Shown here: in pieces, positions 17,056 through 26,125 of the stretch
Numbering within the stretch: position 1 is the first letter of the stretch
How the letters are laid out: every line of letters begins with the position of its first letter
Assembly: GCF_900258045.1 (NCBI RefSeq)
Contig: NZ_OGVD01000003.1
Coordinates: 186,001-250,000, forward strand
Source: Sphingorhabdus sp. EL138
GTDB lineage: Bacteria; Pseudomonadota; Alphaproteobacteria; Sphingomonadales; Sphingomonadaceae
DNA: 64,000 nt
Direction of reading: 5' to 3'
Position numbers and translations under genes: made by a program
Notes under the pieces: model-generated
Seen by the model: only the letters and a program-made list of their open reading frames with translations
Told to the model about the DNA's origin: nothing
Databases searched by the model: none

Positions 17056-18885
17056 TCAGACCGCCAAGGCAGTCTTCGACTGTTCACCGCCATTAAACTG
17101 CAACTCTGCCAGCTTCGAATAAAGACCGTTTTTCGCAATCAGGCTGTCGTGATCGCCTTGCTCTACAATCTGACCCTCATCCATGACGATGATCCGGTCG
17201 GCGGAACGAACGGTCGCCAGCCGGTGGGCAATGACGATCGTTGTCCGGTTTTTCATCAAATTGTCCAATGCGTCCTGCACCAGCTTTTCGCTCTCTGCAT
17301 CCAGCGCTGATGTTGCCTCGTCCAAGAGAAGGATCGGTGTTTGACGCAGCAACGCCCGGGCAATTGCCACTCGCTGACGCTGGCCACCAGACAAACGCGT
17401 CCCTGCCTCTCCCATGAAACTGTCCAGCCCGTCTGGCAGCTCCAGCAGGAATTTTTCCGCATTGGCGGCCCGGGCTGCTGCCCAGATTTCCTCGTCGGTC
17501 GCATCCCACTTGCCATAGCGCAGATTGTCGCGGGCGGATGCAGCAAATAGCACCGTATCCTGAGGCACCAGCGCCATTCGCTCACGAATGTCGGCCGGGT
17601 CGGCGGAGGGCAGGGCCACACCGTCAATCCGGACGCTGCCGCCTTGCGGGTCATAAAAGCGCTGTGCGAGCTGAAACAGGGTTGATTTGCCGGCACCGGA
17701 AGGTCCGACAACCGCAACGGTTTCGCCGGGCGTCACTTTCAGGGAGAAGTTCTTGAGAGCGTTGGCGTCCTGGCGGGTCGGATAGGCGAAGGTGATGTTG
17801 TCAAACGAGATTTGTCCCCGCGGTGGTTCCGGTAGGGCTATCGGCGAGGCCGGGGCCGCAATGCCCGGCTCTTCGGAAAGCAATTCAGCCAGACGGCCGG
17901 CAGCGCCCGCTGCACGCAAAAGATCGCCGTATACCTCTGTCAGTGCACCAAAAGCACCGGCTACGAGTCCGCCGGTCAGGACGAATGCAGCAATCGTACC
18001 GCCGGAAATGGTTCCATCGGCAACGCCGATAGCACCGCGCCACATCAATAACGTAATGCCGGTAAATACCAGCGCGATAACCACCGCCGTTAAAGCCGCT
18101 CGCAGCCTTATCCGCCGCTTTGCGGTTTCAAACGTGGTTTCTACCGCACCGCCAAATCTTTCATGCTCGCGGTTTTCCTGACCAAAGGCCTGGACAATTT
18201 TCATAGCGCCTAGTGTTTCAGAAACCATGGCGCCGACATCGGCAACCCGGTCCTGACTGAACCGCGACACGCTGCTCAGTTTGCGGCCAATGAAAACGAT
18301 CGGCAGAATGACAATCGGGATGCCCAGTAACAATCCCGCTGTCAGGGCTGGTGCCAGTGTGAATAGAAATATGATCCCGCCCAGACCGACAATGGTGTTG
18401 CGCAGGGCCACCGATACGGTGGTGCCCACGGTCTGTTCGATAATTGCGGTATCGGATGTCATTCGCGATGCGATTTCCGATGGACGGTTTTCTTCGAAGA
18501 AACCGGGGGCAAGGCGCAGCAAATTGCGCTGAACCGCAAGTCTGATATCGGCGACAACCCGTTCGCCGAGCCAGCTGACAAAATAGAAGCGAAGTGCTGT
18601 GGCGACCGCCAATATGGCAACAATCACCAGCAGGATCTGAAAATAGGGAGCGATTTCTTCGCCGCCGGAAGCAAAGCCTTCATCGACGATCGACTTGAAA
18701 CCCCACGGAATCGCCAAAGTCGCCAAGGCCGCGACTAGCAAGGCAATTGCGGCAAAAGCGATCTGTCTCGGATAGCGAATGGCCCGATCCCAGACCATCC
18801 GCAAATTACCTATTCTTTTGATCGCAGGCTTTTCTGTCTTTGACGGCTCCTGTTCAGGGGCATTGTCATTGGTATTTTCACTCAT
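17056..18885 (-). CDS. ABC transporter, fused transmembrane and ATPase domains (exporter type)
   Basis: A half-transporter of the MsbA/multidrug exporter class. The N-terminal half has membrane helices (IAFAAIALLVAALATLAIPWG and later segments). The C-terminal half is a complete ATPase: Walker A GPSGAGKSTL, signature LSGGQRQRVAIARALL, Walker B ILLLDEATSALD, and H-loop IVIAHRLATV. ATG at 18885 (MSENTNDN) was chosen over a longer frame from 19008. Length about 609 residues. It would act as a homodimer; the substrate cannot be read. Confidence 0.93.
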   Translation of the reverse strand: MSENTNDNAPEQEPSKTEKPAIKRIGNLRMVWDRAIRYPRQIAFAAIALLVAALATLAIPWGFKSIVDEGFASGGEEIAPYFQILLVIVAILAVATALRFYFVSWLGERVVADIRLAVQRNLLRLAPGFFEENRPSEIASRMTSDTAIIEQTVGTTVSVALRNTIVGLGGIIFLFTLAPALTAGLLLGIPIVILPIVFIGRKLSSVSRFSQDRVADVGAMVSETLGAMKIVQAFGQENREHERFGGAVETTFETAKRRIRLRAALTAVVIALVFTGITLLMWRGAIGVADGTISGGTIAAFVLTGGLVAGAFGALTEVYGDLLRAAGAAGRLAELLSEEPGIAAPASPIALPEPPRGQISFDNITFAYPTRQDANALKNFSLKVTPGETVAVVGPSGAGKSTLFQLAQRFYDPQGGSVRIDGVALPSADPADIRERMALVPQDTVLFAASARDNLRYGKWDATDEEIWAAARAANAEKFLLELPDGLDSFMGEAGTRLSGGQRQRVAIARALLRQTPILLLDEATSALDAESEKLVQDALDNLMKNRTTIVIAHRLATVRSADRIIVMDEGQIVEQGDHDSLIAKNGLYSKLAELQFNGGEQSKTALAV

Positions 18886-19185
18886 AAACGAAGCCCCTAG
18901 CAGCCGGACCTTTGCGCCACAATCCTGTTGGCCATCAGATAGGGATGGAAAATCCCATGCGCAATCAGACCGGTCTTTCCTAGATAGGATTAAATTGTCC
19001 GATGCCAAGGATCAGATCAACAGAACGACCCATATTGGGATCGTTGCCGCTGCTTCGGGCAACTCACTGGAAAACCGCCGCAACATTGCCTAAGAAACGA
19101 TGATATTATAGCGGTTTTCTGCTGTATGATTCGCTCTGAAGGCCGGACGGCAAGCTGGAGCATATTGGGCTAAGGGAAGTAAACC
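18886..19185. other. Divergent intergenic region between the ABC exporter and tspO
   Basis: 300 bp with no credible gene. Small palindromes such as GGGATGGAAAATCCC and GACCGGTC are present but nothing identifies a regulator. It must hold both promoters. Confidence 0.4.
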
Positions 19186-19734
19186 GTGAACCAGATCGCA
19201 TCTAAAGGCCAATTGCGCATGTCGCTGTTGCGCTGGGTTTTATTCATCGTCCCGCTGATTGTTCTATTGGGTTTCATATCAGGACAGGTTGCGGGTTCAG
19301 GCGAGGAAAATCGCTGGTTTCAGGCGCTGGTCAAGCCGGAGGCACAACCGCCCGGCTGGATGTTCGGAGTTGCCTGGACGATCCTGTACACCATGATGGG
19401 AATAGCGCTGGCAATGATAATGCACGCCCGCGGCGCGCCGCTGCGCGGCCTCGGCATTATATTATTTCTGGTGCAATATGCACTCAACCTTTTCTGGTCG
19501 CCGCTTTTTTTCGGCATGCATCAGATATCTGCCGCCTTCTGGTTGCTGATCACGATTTTTGCGACGGCTTTTGTCACAACGCTGGTTTTCGGCCGGGTAC
19601 GAAAGGCTGCTGCCTGGTTAATGGTTCCCTATCTGGCTTGGCTCTGTTTCGCTGCGATTTTGAACAAGCAGATTGTTGATCTCAATCCGGGTGCAGAAAC
19701 TCTTGTTGTGCCTGCCGCGAGTACCCAGATATAA
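19186..19734 (+). CDS. tspO: TspO/MBR family membrane protein
   Basis: Five membrane helices in 182 residues, with family motifs PPGWMFGVAWTILYTMMG, LNLFWSPLFFGM and PYLAWLCFAAILN. TspO proteins bind porphyrins and cholesterol-like ligands; in photosynthetic alphaproteobacteria TspO is known as an oxygen- and tetrapyrrole-linked regulator. The start is GTG at 19186 with GGGAAG upstream. The extension before the first helix (MNQIASKGQLRMS) is short. It is followed 43 bp later by the UbiK-like gene. Confidence 0.92.
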   Translation: MNQIASKGQLRMSLLRWVLFIVPLIVLLGFISGQVAGSGEENRWFQALVKPEAQPPGWMFGVAWTILYTMMGIALAMIMHARGAPLRGLGIILFLVQYALNLFWSPLFFGMHQISAAFWLLITIFATAFVTTLVFGRVRKAAAWLMVPYLAWLCFAAILNKQIVDLNPGAETLVVPAASTQI

Positions 19735-19777
19735 GAGCGTAATAACCTGACCCTGACCCCCAGACGGAGTAATTGAC

Positions 19778-20125
19778 ATGCAAAGCCAGAACAGATTTTT
19801 TGATGACCTTTCCAAAGTACTGAACGGGTTGGCCGGAACGGTGGCCGGTGTTGGCCGCGAAGCCGAGGCGGGTGCGCGGGAGCGGGCGAAGGAATGGGTC
19901 GGCGGCATGGATTTTGTGTCGCGGGAAGAATTTGAGGCGGTCAAGGAAATGGCGTCCAAGGCACGCGCTGAGGCCGACGCTTTGAAAAAACGGCTTGATG
20001 CTCTGGAGAAATCTGCACCGAAAGCAGCAGCAAGACCTGCAGCCGCGAAAAAACCCGCGGCCCGTAAGCCGGCGGCGCGCAAGCCAGCACCGAAGAAAAC
20101 CACACCGCCAAAATCAGGCAGCTAG
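19778..20125 (+). CDS. UbiK-like accessory factor (BMFP domain) with basic tail
   Basis: A 115-residue protein. The first part (NRFFDDLSKVLNGLAGTVAG) and the coiled-coil segment (FVSREEFEAVKEMASKARAE ADALKKRLDALE) match the BMFP/UbiK family, which in E. coli supports ubiquinone synthesis by binding lipid and UbiJ. The last 35 residues are a Lys/Ala/Pro tail (KKPAARKPAARKPAPKK). A role in ubiquinone synthesis is inferred from the family only. Confidence 0.8.
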   Translation: MQSQNRFFDDLSKVLNGLAGTVAGVGREAEAGARERAKEWVGGMDFVSREEFEAVKEMASKARAEADALKKRLDALEKSAPKAAARPAAAKKPAARKPAARKPAPKKTTPPKSGS

Positions 20126-20296
20126 TTTTCGTCACGAATCTGGTCGACTTTTTCGCCACAGAATATCCGCGCTGATTATCCACAGTCTTCCCACAAACAA
20201 TATCGGCCAAGGGATTACGCCGCCTTGCCCTGCATGTTGAGCTAGGCCACTAAGGCTCTGATGCAGGGGCAAAGATGCAAATGATGTGGAACCGTA

Positions 20297-20803
20297 ATGC
20301 TTGACGATATATGGTCTGAGCTTGATCAGGAAGAAGCGCCGCCGGTAGATATGCTGGTCGCTTTTTTCGAGGCACGAGGCTGGTCGGTCAATCATGTCAG
20401 TGAAGAAGAAATCTCGGTCGAGATTAAAGGCAACTGGACCAGCTATCAGTTGCGGGCGATCTGGCGCAATGAGGACCACGTTTTGCAACTGCTGCTTCTG
20501 CCGGAGCTTCGGGTCCCCGATGATAAGAAAATCGCCATTTACGAAACGCTTGGGTTGGTGAATGAGCAGCTTTGGCTGGGCCATTTTGATCTCTGGTCAA
20601 ACGAAAATATCCTGTTGTTCCGGCATGCAATCATGCTGGGCGGCAGCGGCCTGCTTGGCCTCGATCAGGCGCAGACAATTGTTGATATGGCGATAGACGA
20701 ATGGGAGCGTTTTTACCCCGTGTTCCAGTTTGTCTTGTGGAGCGACAAAAGTCCGCAGGACGCGATTGCCCATGCCATGATCGATACGCAGGGTGAAGCC
20801 TGA
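20297..20803 (+). CDS. YbjN domain-containing protein
   Basis: A 168-residue soluble protein with the YbjN fold pattern: MLVAFFEARGWSVNHVSEEEISVEIKGNWTSYQLRAIW, VNEQLWLGHFDLW, and a central FRHAIMLGGSGLLGLDQAQTIVDMAIDEWERFYP. YbjN-family proteins are small chaperone-like regulators of uncertain function. Its stop lies 10 bp before the proC start, so the two are probably co-transcribed. Confidence 0.88.
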   Translation: MLDDIWSELDQEEAPPVDMLVAFFEARGWSVNHVSEEEISVEIKGNWTSYQLRAIWRNEDHVLQLLLLPELRVPDDKKIAIYETLGLVNEQLWLGHFDLWSNENILLFRHAIMLGGSGLLGLDQAQTIVDMAIDEWERFYPVFQFVLWSDKSPQDAIAHAMIDTQGEA

Positions 20804-20813
20804 AGGAGTGAAC

Positions 20814-21626
20814 GTGATCGGAGACGGGTTTGAGAACATCTGGTTTGTCGGTTGCGGCAATATGGGTGGAGCGATCCTGCAGGCATGGCTTGATCAGGGC
20901 CTGGACGGTAACAAGGTCACTATAGTCAAACCGAATGCATCGGCGCTGCCGGGCGGGTTACAATCGCAGCCGGATTATCCTGAAGGTTCATCTCCTGATC
21001 TGGTGATGCTGGCGATGAAGCCTTATCAGCTGGACGATGTCGCGGTAAAACTCGCACCGCTGGTGCACGAAAACACTCATATCGTGTCTGTGTTGGCGGG
21101 GACCGAAACTGATATCTTGCGGTCAGCTTTTCCGGATGCAGGTAAAATTATCCGGTTGATGCCCAACATGGCTGTGACGGTCGCCAAATCACCGATGATC
21201 CTGATCAGCGAAGTGGAGAATGCGGAGCTCAAGGCGCAGATGAATGAATTATTTGCCCCGCTGGGACCACCTGAATGGCTTGAGAATGAAGGGCAGATGC
21301 ATCTCGCAACTGCACTTTCGGGTTCTGGCCCTGCCTTTCTGTTCCGGTTTATCGATGCGTTGGCCGTGTCGGCGGCCGGGTTGGGTATGAACAAAGCGCA
21401 AGCCGAGCGCCTTGCTTTGGCGATGGTCGATGGTGCCGCGACACTGGCTGCTGGATCAGATGTAAATCCGGGCGTGCTGGCCGACCGGGTGGCCAGCCCG
21501 AATGGCGTCACCCGAAAAGGGTTGGATGTACTGGATGCCGACGGCCGGGTGAACGCGCTGCTTCATGACGTCCTGAAAGCGGCGATGGAACGCAACCGGG
21601 AAATGGCCGAGGAAGCGAAAGCCTGA
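20814..21626 (+). CDS. proC: Pyrroline-5-carboxylate reductase
   Basis: Last step of proline synthesis: NAD(P)H reduction of pyrroline-5-carboxylate. The N-terminal Rossmann motif is FVGCGNMGGAIL; the conserved LSGSGPAFLFRFIDALAVSAAGLGM and the C-terminal RVASPNGVTRKGLDVL are present. GTG at 20814 was chosen because AAGGAG lies 5 nt upstream (20803-20808); GTG codons at 20793 and 20808 in the same frame overlap or precede that site. 270 residues is normal. Confidence 0.95.
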   Translation: MIGDGFENIWFVGCGNMGGAILQAWLDQGLDGNKVTIVKPNASALPGGLQSQPDYPEGSSPDLVMLAMKPYQLDDVAVKLAPLVHENTHIVSVLAGTETDILRSAFPDAGKIIRLMPNMAVTVAKSPMILISEVENAELKAQMNELFAPLGPPEWLENEGQMHLATALSGSGPAFLFRFIDALAVSAAGLGMNKAQAERLALAMVDGAATLAAGSDVNPGVLADRVASPNGVTRKGLDVLDADGRVNALLHDVLKAAMERNREMAEEAKA

Positions 21627-21787
21627 TCTTTCCTACAGAACGGGCGCTGTGATAGTGAAACAGTGCTCTTTCTCAGCTTTGAATATCGACCCCTTTACCA
21701 GCTGGATGACCTGGCCGAGCGAATGGCAAGGCCAGTGAGAATTGTGTGAACTTTGGATTCTTGTTGCGTGCCAAAAAAGCCCAAAAG

Positions 21788-21827
21788 AGGCCTGTACACT
21801 TTGTAAACTTCGTAGCTGTTCAGGCCT
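21788..21827 (-). terminator. Possible terminator of the marR gene
   Basis: AGGCCTG (21788-21794) and CAGGCCT (21821-21827) form a short stem; on the minus strand a T-rich stretch (CTCTTTTGGGC then six T) follows. The 26-nt loop is large, so this is tentative. Confidence 0.3.
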
Positions 21828-21834
21828 TGTTCTT

Positions 21835-22347
21835 TCAGGTTTTGTCCTTGCGCAGGTCAAATACCATCTGTCGGTCGCTTTCGGGGACCAGCCCCTCTAG
21901 CACATGCCAGAAACCCGTTACGGATTCCTGTCCCGCAGTCACATAGGCGGCGGACAGCTTTTCCCGTAACTGCGCGAACAGCTCTGCTTCCAAAGCAGCA
22001 CCTTTATCGGTCAATCGAAGTAATTTCTGGCGGCGATCCAGGGCGCCGGTTTTTGTCACCACGAGATCACGATCATGCAATTCCTTCAGAACCCGGCCCA
22101 AAGACTGTTTGGTAATCGCAAGCAACCGCAGCAACTCACCAACCGTCAAATCCGGCTGGCGCGCAATGAAATAAAGCGCCCGGTGATGTGCCCGGCCAAG
22201 GCCCTGTTTGGCAAGCTCCTGATCGATTGCATTGGTCAGCCGGGTGTAGCCAAAATAGAGCAGTTCCACACCGCGTCTGATTTCGTCTTCGCGAAGGAAG
22301 AGCGGCGATGCTCCCGGGGAGGCAGAAGGGCGAGATATGTCAGCCAT
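21835..22347 (-). CDS. MarR family winged-helix transcriptional regulator
   Basis: About 170 residues with the MarR core: dimerising N-terminal helix (RGVELLYFGYTRLTNAIDQEL), recognition helix region (LTVGELLRLLAITKQSLGRVLKELHDRDLV) and beta-wing (DRRQKLLRLTDKGAALEAEL). ATG at 22347 gives a family-typical start; ATG at 22365 and a longer frame reaching into ilvE are alternatives. It is divergent from ilvE, 92 bp away. Ligand and targets are unknown; its own promoter is the likeliest. Confidence 0.88.
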   Translation of the reverse strand: MADISRPSASPGASPLFLREDEIRRGVELLYFGYTRLTNAIDQELAKQGLGRAHHRALYFIARQPDLTVGELLRLLAITKQSLGRVLKELHDRDLVVTKTGALDRRQKLLRLTDKGAALEAELFAQLREKLSAAYVTAGQESVTGFWHVLEGLVPESDRQMVFDLRKDKT

Positions 22348-22348
22348 G

Positions 22349-22406
22349 TTGACGTATCTTGACATGCTGCTTTGGGGATTGCAAGATAATCTGGTTAAGG
22401 TTGCAA
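22349..22406. promoter_or_regulatory. Candidate operators between marR and ilvE
   Basis: TTGAC occurs twice 10 bp apart (22349-22353 and 22359-22363), one helical turn, just upstream of the marR start. Two TTGCAA hexamers (22379-22384 and 22401-22406) frame 16 bp nearer ilvE. Regulator binding is inference. Confidence 0.35.
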
Positions 22407-22439
22407 TTCCTTCCATCAGTTCAGCGAAAGTGACAGAAT

Positions 22440-23537
22440 ATGGCGCATGACGATAGTCTGGAAATCCTTGTTGAACGGAATGAAGCACCCGTATCGGATG
22501 CAGACCGGGCGAAGCTGCTCGAAAATCCCGGCTTTGGAAATCTGTTCACGGACCACATGGCGGTCATCCGTTACACAGAGGGGCAGGGCTGGCATGATGC
22601 CAAAATAACAGCACGCGCGCCTATCCCGATGGATCCCGCCTCATCGGTATTGCACTATGCTCAGGAAATATTTGAAGGGATGAAGGCCTATCGTCTGGCA
22701 GACGGCACCACCGCCCTGTTTCGCCCTGAACAGAATGCCCGGCGTTTCCAGTCATCGGCACAGCGGATGGCGATGCCCGAACTGCCGGAGTCGGTTTTTC
22801 TGAAGTCTGTTGAAGCACTGGTTGATATTGACCGCGACTGGTTTCCGTCTACCGAAGGCGGGTCCCTTTATTTGCGGCCGTTCATGTTCGCCAGTGAAGT
22901 GTTTCTGGGGGTTCGTCCTGCGAAGGAATATCTCTATATGGTGATCGCATCGCCAGTCGGTGCCTATTTCAAGGCCGGCGCGTCAGCGATTACAATCTGG
23001 GTATCTAAGGATTATACCCGTGCCGCTCCTGGCGGCACCGGAGCTGCCAAATGCGGCGGCAATTATGCCGCCAGTCTGGTCGCGCAAGCCGAAGCGATTG
23101 GTCAGAACTGCGATCAGGTGGTGTTTCTCGATGCCGCCGAGCAACGCTGGGTGGAAGAGCTTGGCGGTATGAACCTGTTCTTCGTAATGGATGACGGGCG
23201 GCTGGTCACACCGCCGCTAACTGGAACAATCCTGCCCGGAATTACGAGGGAATCGATCATGACCCTGGCGCGTGAAGAAGGGCTTTCAGTTAGCGAAGAG
23301 CTCTATTCCATCGACCAATGGCGCACGGATGCGGCCAGCGGAAAATTGCGAGAAACCTTCGCTTGCGGCACCGCCGCCGTGGTAACAGCAGTGGGGACCG
23401 TCCGGTCCGAGGATGGTGAGTTTACCATCGGCAGCGGCGGCCCGGGCCAGTTGACCGAGAAACTGCGGATGCGGCTGGTGGATATTCAACGGGGCCTTGC
23501 CGAAGACAAGCATGGCTGGGTCAAACGCCTGTTCTGA
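22440..23537 (+). CDS. ilvE: Branched-chain amino acid aminotransferase
   Basis: PLP-dependent transaminase for leucine, isoleucine and valine. Family motifs: PMDPASSVLHYAQEIFEGMKAY, LYLRPFMFAS, the lysine segment AAKCGGNYAASL preceded by RAAPGGTG, VEELGGMNLFFV and TGTILPGITR. 365 residues matches the long class IV enzymes of proteobacteria. No clear ribosome site precedes the ATG at 22440. A tRNA-Gln gene follows after 92 bp. Confidence 0.95.
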   Translation: MAHDDSLEILVERNEAPVSDADRAKLLENPGFGNLFTDHMAVIRYTEGQGWHDAKITARAPIPMDPASSVLHYAQEIFEGMKAYRLADGTTALFRPEQNARRFQSSAQRMAMPELPESVFLKSVEALVDIDRDWFPSTEGGSLYLRPFMFASEVFLGVRPAKEYLYMVIASPVGAYFKAGASAITIWVSKDYTRAAPGGTGAAKCGGNYAASLVAQAEAIGQNCDQVVFLDAAEQRWVEELGGMNLFFVMDDGRLVTPPLTGTILPGITRESIMTLAREEGLSVSEELYSIDQWRTDAASGKLRETFACGTAAVVTAVGTVRSEDGEFTIGSGGPGQLTEKLRMRLVDIQRGLAEDKHGWVKRLF

Positions 23538-23590
23538 AACAATGTGCTAAAATAGCTGTAACTGCCCCTTGCCCCTTTCGGGTAAGTTGG

Positions 23591-23629
23591 ATATTAGGCC
23601 CCTTCGCTGACGAATGAAGCGGCTAATAT
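23591..23629 (+). terminator. Imperfect stem-loop directly before tRNA-Gln
   Basis: ATATTAG (23591-23597) pairs with CTAATAT (23623-23629), and CCC-CTTC pairs with GAAG-CGG inside, with one bulge and one mismatch. It ends one base before the tRNA. It could end ilvE transcription or mark tRNA 5' processing; no T run follows. Confidence 0.35.
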
Positions 23630-23704
23630 TGGGGTGTCGCCAAGTGGTAAGGCAGCGGCTTTTGATGCCGCCATGCGCAGGTTCGAATCCTGCCACCCCA
23701 ACCA
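23630..23704 (+). tRNA. tRNA-Gln (TTG)
   Basis: Acceptor arms UGGGGUG and CACCCCA pair fully, the D arm is UCGCCAAGUGGUAAGGCA, the anticodon loop is CUUUUGAUG with UUG, the T loop is GGTTCGAATCC, and CCA is encoded. Confidence 0.97.
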
Positions 23705-23984
23705 TTCGATATGTTGTCCTTGCAATATGACAAATCGAATCACTGCTGCTCATTATCTCCACAACGACCTGTAAATTCGCACCGATTTGGATGAAACATG
23801 CCTTCCAGACGAAGAAATCGATGGCCGTTTTGGTAAAATCCCCATTTATTATGTAAAGCTATGTAAATTAGGTGTCGTGGCTCTGGTAAAATCCACGAAC
23901 ATAGATGTAAACAAAATCCGGGTTGGGAATTTATATGAGGCGAAAGCAATGGGATGTTTGCTTTCGCTACCGGGGAAAACACGT

Positions 23985-24680
23985 ATGCGCATAGCAATTG
24001 CAGACGACGATAGAGAAGTCGTAGATTTTTTGGGTAAAATTGTTGAAGAGCAAGGCCATGTTTTCGTGGGTTTTGCAGATGGCGACGCTTTGGCCAATGC
24101 CTTGCTGCGTGACACTTTCGATCTGGTAATCCTGGATTGGAACATGCCTGGCAAGACCGGCATGCAGATCCTGGAATGGATGGAAGGTGCGGTCGATGAT
24201 CGTCCACCGGTTATGATGATGACAAGCCGCACGGCAAAACAGGATATCAGCGATGCACTAAATGCTGGTGCTGATGATTATATCACGAAACCGGAAGACC
24301 CGAATGTAATCGCTGCCCGGATCAATGCGATCCTTCGGCGCGGCAACGGCTCCACAGCGATGGAAACAACAGCGCAATATGGTGACTATATTCTGGACCG
24401 CATCGAACAGAAGGTTCGGCATAACAAAACGGAAGTGGCTTTGACCGCCAAGGAATTTGAATTGACCGATTTGATGTTCCGTAATCGCGACCGGACTTTG
24501 TCACGGCGCTATATTATGGAAACGGTCTGGCGGACGAACGCGCATCTGGCGACGCGGACGCTGGATATGCATGTGTCGCGGGTGCGGTCCAAATTATCGC
24601 TGACGCCTGAGAACGGGTTTCGGATTTTCACCGTTTTCGGTTATGGCTACAGACTGGAGACATTAAGCAACGGGGTATGA
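23985..24680 (+). CDS. OmpR-family response regulator
   Basis: Receiver domain (residues 1-118) with the acidic pocket at D7-D8, phosphoacceptor D51 (LVILDWNMPG), T80 and K102 (YITKPED). The C-terminal winged helix (about 135-230) has LTAKEFELTDLMFRN, RDRTLSRRYIMETVW and TRTLDMHVSRVRSKL. ATG at 23985 (MRIAIADDDREVV) is the natural start with GGGGAAAA upstream; upstream codons in frame from 23787 look non-coding. The stop overlaps the next gene's start (ATGA). The cognate kinase is probably the CHASE2 protein at 26126. Confidence 0.94.
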   Translation: MRIAIADDDREVVDFLGKIVEEQGHVFVGFADGDALANALLRDTFDLVILDWNMPGKTGMQILEWMEGAVDDRPPVMMMTSRTAKQDISDALNAGADDYITKPEDPNVIAARINAILRRGNGSTAMETTAQYGDYILDRIEQKVRHNKTEVALTAKEFELTDLMFRNRDRTLSRRYIMETVWRTNAHLATRTLDMHVSRVRSKLSLTPENGFRIFTVFGYGYRLETLSNGV

Positions 24681-26050
24681 CCATGACCTTTGAAAGACGT
24701 AAGCGAAAATATCTCAAATGCTTGCAGCTTTCATCCCTGCTTTTACTGGCTTCGGTTTCTGTCTCACCGCATATCGCGCAGGCCCAGTCTTCTGCCAATA
24801 ATGAACGTGTTGAATATGTGTTCAAGCGCGGTGATACCCTGATCGAACTCGCTGGAAAATATATGCGCAAGCGCTCCGATTATGTGACGGTGCAGCGGCT
24901 TAACCGTATAGCAAATCCGCGATTCATTCCTGTCGGAAAAACCATATCGATCCCGTTCCGCCTGCTGAAGTACCGGCCGAGTGAGGCCAGTTTGAGTGCT
25001 TTTCGCGGCAATGTTTCCATCGCACGTGATGGTCAGACCATCGCCCCAGTGACAGGCCTCGATATCGCGGAGGGTAGCAGGCTGGCGACCGCTGCAGGCA
25101 GTTTTTTAACGCTGGAATTAGAAGATGGATCGCGTATTTCCATGCCATCCAACAGCAAGATGCGGATTACGCGCCTGCGGCATATTCTTCTTACCGACAG
25201 CGTGGACTATGAACTGGCAGTGGACAGCGGCCGGATACGTTCGAAAGTCACCCCTTTCGACAAGAAGGCGGATCGGTACCGGGTTCGCACACCGGTGGCA
25301 GTTTCCGCTGTTCGGGGCACAGATTACCGGACCCGCGTGGATGAAGCGACTGGCACTGCCTATTCGGAGACAGTTGAAGGCGCAGTTGAGGTTGCTGCGG
25401 GAGAGAGCCTGGACAGCGCAAACATAGTGTCGGTTCCGGCGGGCACTGGCGCCGCTGCGACTGTTACCGGTGATCTTGCAAAAGCAGATTTGCTGACACC
25501 GCCTGAACTTGTCGATCCGGCCAAGGTGCAATCCGAAGAGGCGCTGGAATTTGTCGTGGCGCCGCGAGAAGCGGCCGCTGCCCACCGCATCCTTGTTTCA
25601 ACGGACGCCGGGTTTGTGGACATAGTGACAGAGCAACTAAGTGACGGGACAACTATAAGTCTGCCCGGCATTGAAGACGGACGATATTTTGCCAAGGCAA
25701 CCGCCTTTGGACGAGATGGTTTTGAAGGGATGCCTGCGTCCTATTCCTTCAAGCGACAGTTAAGCACCCTCAGCGGCAGCGCTGGCACGGGCGATTTTGG
25801 CTACCGGTTCAAATGGGCTGGTGCCGGCAAGGGTAAGCGCATTTATCGTTTTCAATTGCTGCTCGGCGACACGAATGCCGTTCCGATTGTCGATGAAGCT
25901 GGTCTGACCCGCGAAATCATCACTTTGTCCGATTTGCCCGATGGCGAATATTACTGGCGCGTGGGGGTCACACAATATTCTGCGGACCCGGAAGATACCG
26001 ACGTGTTTCAGAAATGGACCGATTTCGAAAAATTGACGGTAGCTGGCTAG
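24677..26050 (+). CDS. Secreted FecR domain protein with LysM repeat
   Basis: A signal peptide (SLLLLASVSVSPHIAQA) is followed by a LysM domain (residues about 45-92: YVFKRGDTLIELAGKYMRKR...IANPRFIPVGKTISIP), then a FecR-type domain (about 100-240) with RVRTPVAVSAVRGTDYRTRVD, and strand-rich repeats after that (DGRYFAKATAFGRDGFEGMP, DGEYYWRVGV). LysM suggests binding to peptidoglycan. FecR domains usually sense or transmit signals across the periplasm. It overlaps the regulator's stop by 4 bp (ATGA), so it is translationally coupled, and is followed by the kinase gene. A sensor partner role is inferred from order. Confidence 0.85.
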   Translation: MTMTFERRKRKYLKCLQLSSLLLLASVSVSPHIAQAQSSANNERVEYVFKRGDTLIELAGKYMRKRSDYVTVQRLNRIANPRFIPVGKTISIPFRLLKYRPSEASLSAFRGNVSIARDGQTIAPVTGLDIAEGSRLATAAGSFLTLELEDGSRISMPSNSKMRITRLRHILLTDSVDYELAVDSGRIRSKVTPFDKKADRYRVRTPVAVSAVRGTDYRTRVDEATGTAYSETVEGAVEVAAGESLDSANIVSVPAGTGAAATVTGDLAKADLLTPPELVDPAKVQSEEALEFVVAPREAAAAHRILVSTDAGFVDIVTEQLSDGTTISLPGIEDGRYFAKATAFGRDGFEGMPASYSFKRQLSTLSGSAGTGDFGYRFKWAGAGKGKRIYRFQLLLGDTNAVPIVDEAGLTREIITLSDLPDGEYYWRVGVTQYSADPEDTDVFQKWTDFEKLTVAG

Positions 26051-26125
26051 GGCCGCTGGTTAGCGGCCGGACTGCCAAAGATGTACCGGGTCGCCTTTTG
26101 TCTCTATGTGGAGAATTGATTGTCC

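Noticed and set aside
20170-20200. TTATCCACAG resembling a DnaA box
   Set aside because: Only one such site is present, with no cluster, no AT-rich unwinding element and no origin-linked genes.
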